Below are positions 55,801 through 63,321 of a stretch of DNA of 64,000 bases, piece after piece. The position numbers and the translations under genes were made by a program. Numbering within the stretch: the first letter of the stretch is position 1; each line of letters opens with the position of its first letter. The notes beneath the pieces were generated by a model that was given only the letters and a program-made list of their open reading frames with translations, was not told the origin of the DNA and ran no database searches. Source of the stretch: Zunongwangia profunda SM-A87 (GTDB taxonomy: Bacteria; Bacteroidota; Bacteroidia; Flavobacteriales; Flavobacteriaceae); assembly GCF_000023465.1 (NCBI RefSeq), contig NC_014041.1, positions 3,788,001-3,852,000 on the forward strand, read 5' to 3'.

Positions 55801-56184
55801 AGAAGGCTGATCTTCCGCTACGGTATTTTTTCGTATGATAACTTGATTTTTGATCCTTTTGAAAACAATATTTTCGGTAGCGATCACCTTATGGAGTAGG
55901 CTAATGATATCAATATCTTTAACATTGACATTTACCTTTCTTTCAATATCAATATCTTCGATACTATATACGAAGCGGTAATCAGTTTCCTTTTCAATTC
56001 TATCAAACAAATCCTGAATACTGATTTGTTTGGCTTTGATTGTTATGAATTGATTTTGCAGTTCTTTAGAGTAAGCGTGATTACTAGCTAGAAAAGAAAA
56101 TACCAGTAAAAAAACACCAACTATTTTAGCAAGAATTTGAACAATAGTCGTCCAATCTACTTTAGAAAGTAGAGATTTTTTCAT
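52822..56184 (-). CDS. SusC/RagA-family TonB-dependent transporter with N-terminal STN signalling domain
   Basis: The product is 1120 residues. After the signal sequence, an STN/secretin-like domain (about 45-115, KQISIQDLFDRIEKETDYRF) is followed by a carboxypeptidase-like domain (about 130-215, GVVRDEENFLLPGVNVIIKG), a plug with SIKVLKDAAATSIYGADGANG and a long barrel ending SLGANIQF. The STN domain talks to a FecR anti-sigma factor through the periplasm, which fits the fecR and ECF sigma genes just upstream. The cassette is thus self-inducing in the presence of its ligand. Confidence 0.94.
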   Translation of the reverse strand: MKKSLLSKVDWTTIVQILAKIVGVFLLVFSFLASNHAYSKELQNQFITIKAKQISIQDLFDRIEKETDYRFVYSIEDIDIERKVNVNVKDIDIISLLHKVIATENIVFKRIKNQVIIRKNTVAEDQPSFNSNLIQQQKNVRGVVRDEENFLLPGVNVIIKGSSRGTVTNMDGEFTIRTMPSDTLVFSFVGYKEQEIPVGSKAEFEVRMKLGSQLSEVIITSSYGTKVKKENEVSSSFTVDAEQLKSLPQQRVDKLLDGIVPGLQYSPQSQSASSTRSRYSVTIRGEASMSASNEPLWIVDGTRMHTGGKTNMITGLNTSVSPLSYINPQDIKSIKVLKDAAATSIYGADGANGVILITTKSGANGKPFFDVSLRRGQSIINDATRFKVLDGEQYMKLAREAYQNVGNDMRYFPFTDNQINTYSDTDTDWYDTFYDIGSHSVVNVSAGGGGERGTYFISGSYFDEQSTIIGNETQRFSLRSRNTAQITSKMDIDLSLSASYNLNQIFNPGSDYYENLPIISPYNPDGTFRQYYRVIEGSNPDGSPKWVDKRFFNSVAEREQNDNNQKAFAFQGNFKFSYSPIEELQYTGQFGADYQGNTEEIYYSIKNWTGKDTEGNPLGTAYSNQSNFLNWNMIHRLNFNKQLKKHHVSGVIGLEMNSSENNLTGARGTGFVNDHLRRVSLAQDRFGSGNYYERNSLSYLGQVSYSYNDRYNASLSFRRDGNSNFGKNVRWAEFASAGVSWNIHKEEFFESETIDFLKLKASYGTNGNSRIGSQEANGVYSIGDSYYYNGQPGAVMTTAANPNLSWETTYMTNLGIDIMLFDQRVNLSLEGYRNKTVDLLSQLDVSRTTGALKIYRNIGAIENKGIEATLRTQNIRTDKFNWNTTLIASRNENKILELYNEIPKNNGNTRWEEGADINTFYLIRWAGVDPRDGYPLWYDTHGNVTRQYSADNRVKYKSSTPDLYGSLRNTFNYKAFSLSVLASYTIGGYAFSPFGRDVNSDGLNIMDENQSIDQLDRWQQAGDVVSVPKLQWGVSTRSVMNSTRYLFNKTHIRIQNVSLNYILPTNITDQMGAQQFALSLIGDNLGVWTPYDNKNSNSYRNNMSGYPLETMISLGANIQF

Positions 56185-56248
56185 ATTTTTAGTTTTTTAT
56201 TATTTATTGCTTGTTACAAGCATTTAATAGGGAGTGAGCCACCATTCC

Positions 56249-57412
56249 CTATTTTTCTTTGATGGTCACCTCTTTATTGGTGATGGTATATTTAAATCCA
56301 TAGATTTCACTTAAATATTTCATGACTTCGTCTATAGGCTCTTCTCCAAAATTTGCATTTAGCGTTTTACTCTCAATTGCCTTATATTCATTGTCAATGC
56401 GTATATTAAAATGACGTTCTAATTTGGTCAGTAAGTCTTTGACTTTCACATTTCTATATATAAGATTATCAAACCTCCAGGCCACAAAATTCTCTACATT
56501 AGCTTCTTCCCTTTGGATGGTTTTATTCGCTCTGTTATAATTTCCAACAAACCCGGGACTTAAAACCTTAGCATATTTATCGTTGTTATCCTGTTGATCA
56601 TATAATTTTACAGCACCTTCCAATAAGGCTACAGCGATATCCTTGTTTTCCTGATAAGCGTTAATATCAAATTTTGTCCCCAGTACCTGGACGTTGAGTT
56701 CATTGGTTTTCACTATAAAAGGCTTTTGTACATCATGGGCGATATCAAAAAAGGCTTCACCTTCAAGTTCTACCTTTCTTTCCCGGGATTCAGAAAAATT
56801 TATCGGATAGCTTAGCGATGAACCAGAATTCAGATGAACAATGGAACCATCAGAAAGGGCTACCTGAAAAGTTTTGCCATAGGGAACGCGAATCGTATTG
56901 TTCCCGGAAATCTTAGAATTTTTATCATATCGGATTAAATTGCCCTGTGTGATCCTAATCGTATCACCTGCAGCTGAAACTATTTTAGTGGATTTCAGCG
57001 TATCCAATATCAATTGCTTACCATCATGCTGCTCTAAAACAACATGATCATCGGAAAAGCTATTAATAGTATTCTTCTCATTCCTCCATTGATTCCACAG
57101 ACTGCCCCCTATCAATAAACCTATAAAAATAGCAGCAGCGCTTAAAATTTTACGCGGCTTCCATCGTTGTCCGGAAACTTTCTTTTGATGGGCACGTTTG
57201 AGAATATTTTGAAAAACTATGTCCGATGTTTCTTTGGCAATATCATTAATTCTTTCCTCTTCAGGAAGATGATCTGAAAGCGACGACTCCTTCAGGTAAT
57301 TTGTGTAAAGAGGATTTTTTAGTAATTCAAAAAATTCATCAAACTCTTCCCTTGAACAGGAATTATTGAGATATTTTTCTAATAGATATGTAAACCTTGT
57401 GTTCTTATTCAT
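56249..57412 (-). CDS. FecR-family anti-sigma factor
   Basis: The product is 387 residues: a cytoplasmic anti-sigma part (about 1-85), one membrane span near 88-107 (ILSAAAIFIGLLIGGSLW), a periplasmic FecR domain (about 170-265, VPYGKTFQVALSDGSIVHLNSGSSL, GEAFFDIAHD, VLGTKFDINAY) and a C-terminal DUF4974 domain. It holds the neighbouring ECF sigma factor inactive until the STN domain of the SusC protein reports ligand. It lies 64 bases before susC and 121 bases after the sigma gene. Confidence 0.94.
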   Translation of the reverse strand: MNKNTRFTYLLEKYLNNSCSREEFDEFFELLKNPLYTNYLKESSLSDHLPEEERINDIAKETSDIVFQNILKRAHQKKVSGQRWKPRKILSAAAIFIGLLIGGSLWNQWRNEKNTINSFSDDHVVLEQHDGKQLILDTLKSTKIVSAAGDTIRITQGNLIRYDKNSKISGNNTIRVPYGKTFQVALSDGSIVHLNSGSSLSYPINFSESRERKVELEGEAFFDIAHDVQKPFIVKTNELNVQVLGTKFDINAYQENKDIAVALLEGAVKLYDQQDNNDKYAKVLSPGFVGNYNRANKTIQREEANVENFVAWRFDNLIYRNVKVKDLLTKLERHFNIRIDNEYKAIESKTLNANFGEEPIDEVMKYLSEIYGFKYTITNKEVTIKEK

Positions 57413-57533
57413 TTATTAACAGCTTCATTAATAATACAATCGAAAAGGACAGAAGGGTGATCCGGAAAAGTATATTTTTTTAAAAAAAATAAAAAAAACA
57501 CACTAAATAACTATTTACCAGCTTTTTAATTAC

Positions 57534-58124
57534 TTAAAAAAATAAAAAAATGATAATAATAAGATCGATATCGGTGTTTTTTGAAAAATATTCCCTAATT
57601 CCTTCCAGTGCTTTTTTAATCTGAGTTTTTACAGTATTAATGGATATATTCAATTCCTCGCTGATTTCCTGATACGATTTTCCTTCTTCTCTGGACAATA
57701 AGAATATTTTTTTGCGGCCCGCGGGCAAGGCGTCAATAGCATTCTTCTTGAGCTGATCATATTCCTTATTCAGGATATATTCATTGGTAGTACTTCTTTG
57801 CGTTTCTAAATTTTCGTAGATTTTATTTCTAAAATTTAAATCGGTAGTTGCTTTATTTAAGATATTTAGAGAAAGATTTTTAGTAATAGTTAAAAGAAAA
57901 GACTTAAAATTTTTATTCTCGTCAATAGCATCGCGAGTGATCCATATTTTCAGGAAGACCTCCTGAACTACTTCCATCGCGTGATCTTTTGATTTAAGTA
58001 GACTCAAGGAAAAATGATATACATCCAATAAATATTGATCATATAAGCTATTAAAAGCTTTTTCATTTCCCTTTTTGAGTTGGAAAACTAAAAATTTATC
58101 ATCCCCTTTAGCATCATAGCTCAT
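57534..58124 (-). CDS. ECF RNA polymerase sigma factor
   Basis: The product is 196 residues. Region 2 is at about 25-95 (FNSLYDQYLLDVYHFSL, VVQEVFLKIWITRD) and region 4 at about 125-180 (LSREEGKSYQEISEELNISINTVKTQIKKAL). The unusual tail of nine or more hydrophobic residues (LIIIIFLFF) resembles FecI-like sigma factors of Bacteroidota. It belongs with the FecR gene 121 bases downstream and presumably drives the SusCD operon. Confidence 0.93.
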   Translation of the reverse strand: MSYDAKGDDKFLVFQLKKGNEKAFNSLYDQYLLDVYHFSLSLLKSKDHAMEVVQEVFLKIWITRDAIDENKNFKSFLLTITKNLSLNILNKATTDLNFRNKIYENLETQRSTTNEYILNKEYDQLKKNAIDALPAGRKKIFLLSREEGKSYQEISEELNISINTVKTQIKKALEGIREYFSKNTDIDLIIIIFLFF

Positions 58125-58342
58125 TTGTTCTTTCTTTACTGCTAAAACTTCTCAATATTACTAATTTTCATAAATTAGTACCTACTAAAGCCAACTATTC
58201 CGCTACTATTTATTGAATTTTAATTTTTTCATTTAAAAAAATGAATAATTTTCAAATAAAACAGGATATTACTCTGAAATTAATTTCAATATCTCTTCAA
58301 AAAATTCTCATTTGTATAAAAGGTATTAAAACCAGCGCTTAA

Positions 58343-59014
58343 TTACTTTAAATAGAAGCGTTTGTCTTGGCTATTTTGATCGAATGTTATCAGATTAAAC
58401 AGTTCCCGCATTCGGCTGCGAACGCGGTTGCCGTAGCGCTCTTCCAGTTCCGTTGCATTAAGGTTGGTGGTGATGTGGGTTTTCAGTCGTCCCCGGGTGG
58501 TTCGATATAGTTCATATCGGGAAAGTAGCACTTCTCCCATCACGTTGGCATCTTTTCCATAGAACCGCCCGTAAGGTTCGAGTCCCAGGTCATCAAAACA
58601 ATAACTCCCGGAATCCCCATATTCCTCTACGGTTTTAAATCCCAGGTGGTTAAAACTAAACACCACATTACGGGAGGGGATCATCTCATAGGTAGGTTTA
58701 CCAGGGATAATATATCGAAGTAATTTCATTAGACTGGTTTTTCCGCAACCCACCGGACCATTCAGCAAAACACCTTTTTGCAAGCTGATTCCATATCGCT
58801 TAGCCGCTTTACTATCGTTGATAGTATAGGCACAGAGTTTCCGGATCAGTGGCCGGTCTATTTTAAAGATCTTAAACTCCTCACCATAGAGCAGTTTACC
58901 TTTTACCTCCAGGTATTCAAGAATACGGTAGAAATCATAATGCATAGTGGTACCGTCAAAGTCGCCCAGGCTATAGGTGATCCCATTTTCAACAATTTTA
59001 GAGGGGTTGTCCAT
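58343..59014 (-). CDS. DnaC-like P-loop ATPase of a mobile element
   Basis: The product is 223 residues. A Walker A motif, GPVGCGKTSLMKLL, lies near residue 90-103 and a Walker B-like segment, YCFDDLGLEP, near 140. After that come LLSRYELY and a sensor-type TNLNATELEERYGNRVRSRMREL, as in DnaC/IstB-like helicase loaders. It overlaps the preceding gene by 17 bases. In this three-gene unit it probably loads a helicase at an element's replication origin. Close relatives are found on conjugative elements and plasmids of the phylum. Confidence 0.8.
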   Translation of the reverse strand: MDNPSKIVENGITYSLGDFDGTTMHYDFYRILEYLEVKGKLLYGEEFKIFKIDRPLIRKLCAYTINDSKAAKRYGISLQKGVLLNGPVGCGKTSLMKLLRYIIPGKPTYEMIPSRNVVFSFNHLGFKTVEEYGDSGSYCFDDLGLEPYGRFYGKDANVMGEVLLSRYELYRTTRGRLKTHITTNLNATELEERYGNRVRSRMRELFNLITFDQNSQDKRFYLK

Positions 59015-59678
59015 AATCTTTGTTTTTAGAAGTTTTTAAAAAATCCTGATTCACTTTTTTTTCTTTTTGCCAGCGCTTATAACGTGCGATCCATTTTTGG
59101 GCAGCGTCTTTCCAATCCGTAATGATGTTGCCTTTCGTGGTTTTCCAGTATTGATTTTGGTAATAACTAAAGAACTTTTTAGCCTCGGTAACCGGCCAGT
59201 TTTGTTTTTTAAAAAATAGAATGATTTCATTTTCAAAAAAGGTGGGACTGGTATTGTTTATGTTTTTTAATGTTTGTTGTTTATTACTGTTTATATAAGG
59301 TTCGTCTACTTGTTCATATTTGGGATAGTAGTGTGCTGCTACTTGTTCCAATATGGGATCCCTGTGATCGTCTGCTTGTTCGCTACTTGTTCGAAAAGTG
59401 AACATCTTCACCCGACTTCCCTGATAGGGATTATGCGAGGGCATATACTGGAGATATCCAAAAACATCCAGTTCCCTAATACAGCGGTGATATCCAGATT
59501 GCGAACGTACTTTTGAGGATAGCATCAGTTGCTGGCGGTTGATATAAAGTTCGCCTGGAAACCGGGCACTATTCCATTCCTGGAATATGGCCATATAAAG
59601 GCTAATATGGGAAGGATTCAGACGCTCATCTTCCATAAACTGCTGATAAACCAGCTGTAGGTGTCGAATATAATTCAT
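58998..59678 (-). CDS. Putative replication-initiator-like protein of a mobile element
   Basis: The product is 226 residues. The N-terminal half looks like a winged-helix (MNYIRHLQLVYQQFMEDERLNPSHISLYMAIFQEWN) and the C-terminal half holds the DnaD/DnaB2-like segment KKFFSYYQNQYWKTTKGNIITDWKDAAQKW. The middle is low in conserved residues. It overlaps the upstream HTH gene by four bases (ATGA) and the ATPase gene by 17 bases, forming a tight three-gene unit. A role with the DnaC-like ATPase in primosome assembly is inferred from position. Confidence 0.65.
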   Translation of the reverse strand: MNYIRHLQLVYQQFMEDERLNPSHISLYMAIFQEWNSARFPGELYINRQQLMLSSKVRSQSGYHRCIRELDVFGYLQYMPSHNPYQGSRVKMFTFRTSSEQADDHRDPILEQVAAHYYPKYEQVDEPYINSNKQQTLKNINNTSPTFFENEIILFFKKQNWPVTEAKKFFSYYQNQYWKTTKGNIITDWKDAAQKWIARYKRWQKEKKVNQDFLKTSKNKDYGQPL

Positions 59679-59965
59679 TTGGAAAAGCCGGAATGATGTT
59701 GAATACGATGAGTATCCATAACTTTTTGAATATCCGTCGCCTCGTAAAAGATCAAGCCGCCGATTTTAACATACGGCAAGGTTCCATTCAATCGCAGATG
59801 CTGTAGCGTTCCCGGACTGATTTGGAGCAGATCCATCACTTCCGAAGATTTTAAGTATTTTTTCAATTTCCTTTCCTCGGTTTGGTGCATTAAATTCTTG
59901 AGTTCTTTAAACAATTGCAGTTTAAATTCCCGAAGGTCGTCGGTGGTAATAATAGTTGCAGACAT
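59675..59965 (-). CDS. Helix-turn-helix excisionase-like protein
   Basis: The product has 96 residues. The C-terminal part KYLKSSEVMDLLQISPGTLQHLRLNGTLPYVKIGGLIFYEATDIQKVMD is a MerR-like HTH_17 (excisionase) domain; the N-terminal 40 residues form a helical linker. Such proteins bind att or ori sites of mobile elements. It is the first gene of the unit with the initiator-like and ATPase genes. Repeats that might be its binding sites lie directly upstream. Confidence 0.75.
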   Translation of the reverse strand: MSATIITTDDLREFKLQLFKELKNLMHQTEERKLKKYLKSSEVMDLLQISPGTLQHLRLNGTLPYVKIGGLIFYEATDIQKVMDTHRIQHHSGFSK

Positions 59966-60084
59966 AGAAAATGATTTTTAAAATCCCACCGCTACCAGTA
60001 AACTAACCAAATCTTCAAACGGTAACGATGGGATGGTTGATTTGACTTTCAGTACAAAACTGGGAAGAACTATGGAGAATCTTT

Positions 60085-60225
60085 CGTAGTACGAAGCGGA
60101 CTACGATAACATTTAACAGTATAGCAAATGCGGAAATATGGGATCATTTAGCCCATGAAAACCACTAAAAAAGACTCATCAAAAACCTTATACTAATTAT
60201 CAGTTGATCATTATCGTAGTACGAA
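60085..60225. repeat. CGTAGTACGAA repeat cluster (possible origin or attachment region)
   Basis: CGTAGTACGAA occurs as a direct repeat at 60085-60095 and 60215-60225, 130 bases apart. The first copy is followed by ACTACGATA (60100-60108), the reverse complement of TATCGTAGT at 60212-60220 that leads into the second copy. So both a direct and an inverted pairing exist between the two sites. The core is close to palindromic. Confidence 0.5.
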
Positions 60226-60443
60226 AGAATTTAACACTAACCTCAACACCCTGCACAAACTGTAAATAAATATCTAGGTGAATGAGTAAAATGAGGAAAT
60301 AGGAAATAAATATTAAAATATACTTTGGTTTTTAGTAGCCCCAGAATACCTTTATCTGTTACCATAGCTTAGAATAAATTGATGGGTAACTATCTTCGTT
60401 GCAAAGCCACTAAGCATTTAATTTGAACAGAAAATATTTAAAA

Positions 60444-60485
60444 CGAGACAGGTCTCGGAGTATTTCATCTCGATTATCGAGTAAA
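60444..60485 (+). repeat. Dispersed 42-base repeat, copy B
   Basis: This segment, ending CTCGATTATCGAGTAAA, matches 35 of 42 positions with 40922-40963. The palindrome is kept by paired changes (CCCGATTATCGGG in copy A against CTCGATTATCGAG here), which suggests that an RNA or DNA hairpin is under selection. Confidence 0.6.
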
Positions 60486-60599
60486 TTGAAAAAGGTATAA
60501 GAACAGAAAAGTTTGTGATATAACATTCCGAAATTAAATTTTCCAACTGTAATTAAGTTTGGGGGCTATCCACATAAGTTTATCCAGGAAATAAACGAT

Positions 60600-61910
60600 C
60601 TAGGCTTTAATCCTTATAATTTCATCAATTCTACTGGTATATCTTTGGGAGAGTCGTTCCTGTTTCATTTTCCAGGTACGTCCCAAATCCTGACCGGCAA
60701 ATTTTAATTTTCCATTCTGAGATTGGTTTAAAGCATCCAGGGTTTTCATCAGCTCCTCATGTTTGGGATTTTCTTTGGTAAAGAGTGGTAATTGACGAGT
60801 AGTATACGGGCTAATTCCCATGATAATGACCCCTGCTTTTTTATACTGATAACCATCTTTAAAAATGGATTTCAATCCATGTATAGCCGCTTTTGTAATG
60901 ACAATGGTAGAATTGGTTGGGAAGGACAGGCTCACTCCACGGCTCGCCTTATACTGTTTCAAATCTATTCGAAAGGTGTTGGTAATTAAAAATACATGCA
61001 CCATGGTGCAACCTGAGTTTTGTTTCCGAAGTTTAAAAGCTGCTTTTGCAGCATAGGTGGATATCCGCTCCTTAAGATCATTAAAATGGGTATACATTTT
61101 TTCGAATGATCGGGTTACTGCAATATTCTTTTTATGCATGACTTCTTCAAAATCAAGGGTGGGTTGCCCGGATAAATCACGTTGCAATCGAATCCCAACC
61201 ACAGAAAATTCTTTTCGCACATACTCATGAGGCAATTGTGTATACTCCCAGGCGGTATGAACTTTAATCAGGAGTAAGCGTTTTTGATATTGCCGTCCGA
61301 TTCCCCAAACATCACCGATCTTCGTCCAGCGTAATGCTTTTTCGATTTTCAAGGTATCATCCAGAGCATATACCCCACCGGTACGCAGGTGATATTTCTT
61401 AGCGATCTTATTAGCCACTTTCGCCAGGGATTTAGTGGGAGCCAAACCAATGCTGATAGGAATCCCTGTACTTTTAAATACCTGATCAATAATAGTCATT
61501 CCAAGCTGCCGGAGATCATATAATTCAAACCCATTAAATTTCAGGAAAGATTCATCGATCGAATAAATTTCAATTTCGGGGGTAAAACGGCTCAGGATGT
61601 TCATTACCCGGTTACTCATATCTCCATAGAGTGCGTAGTTTGATGAAAACACCCCTACTTCATGTTCGAGAAATAGTTTCTCATACTGAAAAGCCGGTGC
61701 CCCCATAGGGATGCCGAGGGCTTTCGCTTCATTACTCCGGGCAATTACGCATCCATCATTGTTAGATAAGACCACGACCGGTTTATTTCGCAGGGAAGGA
61801 TTAAATACCCGCTCACAGGAAGCATAAAAGTTATTACAGTCGATTAAAGGAAATACCTGGAAAAGAGTTTTTACCACTATTAGCGATAAAACTGAATTTC
61901 TATACGCCAA
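60600..61910 (-). CDS. umuC: UmuC-like Y-family DNA polymerase, start codon lost at a rearrangement junction
   Basis: The conserved protein runs from [17 protein letters not shown] to the C-terminus, about 419 residues, with the catalytic [15 protein letters not shown] and a complete little-finger region. The family normally starts M-F/Y-x-L-ID at this point, but the codon at 61856-61854 is GTA, not ATG. The frame continues for 18 more codons as [19 protein letters not shown] from TTG 61910 (or GTG 61877); these codons are the antisense of another gene. No umuD lies upstream. The enzyme would do error-prone bypass replication if translated from one of these starts. Confidence 0.8.
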   Translation of the reverse strand: MAYRNSVLSLIVVKTLFQVFPLIDCNNFYASCERVFNPSLRNKPVVVLSNNDGCVIARSNEAKALGIPMGAPAFQYEKLFLEHEVGVFSSNYALYGDMSNRVMNILSRFTPEIEIYSIDESFLKFNGFELYDLRQLGMTIIDQVFKSTGIPISIGLAPTKSLAKVANKIAKKYHLRTGGVYALDDTLKIEKALRWTKIGDVWGIGRQYQKRLLLIKVHTAWEYTQLPHEYVRKEFSVVGIRLQRDLSGQPTLDFEEVMHKKNIAVTRSFEKMYTHFNDLKERISTYAAKAAFKLRKQNSGCTMVHVFLITNTFRIDLKQYKASRGVSLSFPTNSTIVITKAAIHGLKSIFKDGYQYKKAGVIIMGISPYTTRQLPLFTKENPKHEELMKTLDALNQSQNGKLKFAGQDLGRTWKMKQERLSQRYTSRIDEIIRIKA

Positions 61911-63321
61911 ATCGAAGAATGAATGGTATGCTGTAAGTGGCCCAATACTTTATAAAAGTAGCGACGCAGGAGAAACTTGGAATGCTGTTAAAAATATAGG
62001 AACCAGTTTAGATAAGTTTTATAAGAATGGTAAGAATTTATATGCAAATAGTACTGATACTGAAATTTTCAATATTTCTTTGGATAGTAAAAATACTCCC
62101 AACATATCAAACATTGACGGGGACCTAGAAGTTGTTGAGGGAACAAAATCAACTTATTCAGTTCTTAATGAAAATGCTATTAATTATAAGTGGAGTGTAT
62201 CGGGAAATCCAGAAATCAATTTCCAGCAAAACTATGCTGAAGTATTATGGAAAACGCCAGGCACATATACTATAACTGTAACTCCTATAAGCTCCTGTTC
62301 AACTGCACCCCAAAAATCAATTGAAGTAAAAGTTCTGGAGAAAAATGATTATGACATTAAAATTACAGGAGACACAAATGTCAAAGAATTTTCCACTAAT
62401 AAAACTTACAGAGTTTCTGAAAAAGAAGGCATACGATACCAATGGTTTGCCAATGGTGTTGCAAATATCACTCAAAATAAGAATACTATTTCGGCAGATT
62501 GGGGACCACATGGTACAGGAACCATTCAAATTATTGAGACCGATATCAAAACCGGCATCAGACATTTTGCTTTTTTAAATATTAATATTGAAGAAATCGA
62601 GCTTGGTGCCGCAATTTTAGAGGTTACTAATGCGACTTGTATTGGTAAAAAGAACGGAAAACTAAAAATTAATACAGGAGATTCTTCTATTCCATATACC
62701 GCAGTCCTTACCACGGGGAACGAAAGATTTGTAAAAGATTTTGTGAATGATCTTACATTTAAAGAGCTAAAATCCGGAGAATACATGTTATGCCTTACAG
62801 CTAAAGTCAATAATTACAGCGATTGCTACACATTTAAAATATTAGAGCCAGAAGTATTCGAGGTTCAAACAAACGCATCCCAATCGAATATTAATAAAAC
62901 CACAATCAATATGAAGGGAGGAGAAAAACCATATCGCGTATTTTTAAATGGTCACCAAATCGCCAATACGAATAAAGAGAATATTGCCGTAAATACAACT
63001 GCAGGGGATTACCTAGAAGTAGTTTCTTCAGGTGATTGTTCTTTATCATATGGGGAGCGTATCAGTACTAACCTAAAAGCAATAGCTTACCCCAATCCCA
63101 CTTTTAATTCTACTTTTATAAACTTAGAAAAAACAAGGTTTTCAGAAAACAAACTAATTCAAACAAACTTATATTCTTCCGCTGGAAATTTACTATTTGC
63201 AGGAAACATTAAAATTAAAAACAAAATTCTTGAATTTGATTTTAGTGAATATGCAACTGGTATTTATTTTTTAAAACTTGGAGAATATAACCCTGAGACA
63301 ATTAAAATTATTAAAAGATGA
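61849..63321 (+). CDS. Type IX-secreted Asp-box/PKD-type protein, N-terminus missing
   Basis: The frame is open from 61828 but becomes protein-like at 61849 ([14 protein letters not shown]). GNTW is the tail of an Asp-box, and a complete Asp-box SSDAGETW follows near 61957-61980. No signal peptide and no in-frame ATG exist; TTG at 62080 is the only weak start. PKD-like beta domains follow (about 62110-62330 and 62340-62600), then SprB-like repeats ([18 protein letters not shown]). The C-terminus, [17 protein letters not shown] to [20 protein letters not shown], is a type A type IX secretion sorting domain. The gene looks truncated at the 5' end. Its stop overlaps the following gene. Confidence 0.8.
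   Translation, partial: GNTWKRVFTTISDKTEFLYAKSKNEWYAVSGPILYKSSDAGETWNAVKNIGTSLDKFYKNGKNLYANSTDTEIFNISLDSKNTPNISNIDGDLEVVEGTKSTYSVLNENAINYKWSVSGNPEINFQQNYAEVLWKTPGTYTITVTPISSCSTAPQKSIEVKVLEKNDYDIKITGDTNVKEFSTNKTYRVSEKEGIRYQWFANGVANITQNKNTISADWGPHGTGTIQIIETDIKTGIRHFAFLNINIEEIELGAAILEVTNATCIGKKNGKLKINTGDSSIPYTAVLTTGNERFVKDFVNDLTFKELKSGEYMLCLTAKVNNYSDCYTFKILEPEVFEVQTNASQSNINKTTINMKGGEKPYRVFLNGHQIANTNKENIAVNTTAGDYLEVVSSGDCSLSYGERISTNLKAIAYPNPTFNSTFINLEKTRFSENKLIQTNLYSSAGNLLFAGNIKIKNKILEFDFSEYATGIYFLKLGEYNPETIKIIKR

Larger units (their letters stand above)
59966..60599. other. Intergenic stretch of the mobile element with repeats
   Basis: The 634 bases contain no convincing gene. Two copies of CGTAGTACGAA (60085-60095 and 60215-60225) and an inverted half-site ACTACGATA (60100-60108) lie in the left half; a 42-base dispersed repeat lies at 60444-60485. 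The position, upstream of the HTH/initiator/ATPase genes, suits a control or origin region. Confidence 0.5.

Noticed and set aside
60085-60225. CRISPR array
   Set aside because: Only two 11-base repeats 130 bases apart with no regular spacers and no cas genes nearby.
62526-62810. Minus-strand 94-codon frame inside the type IX-secreted protein gene
   Set aside because: It is antisense to conserved repeat sequence and has no start context or domain.
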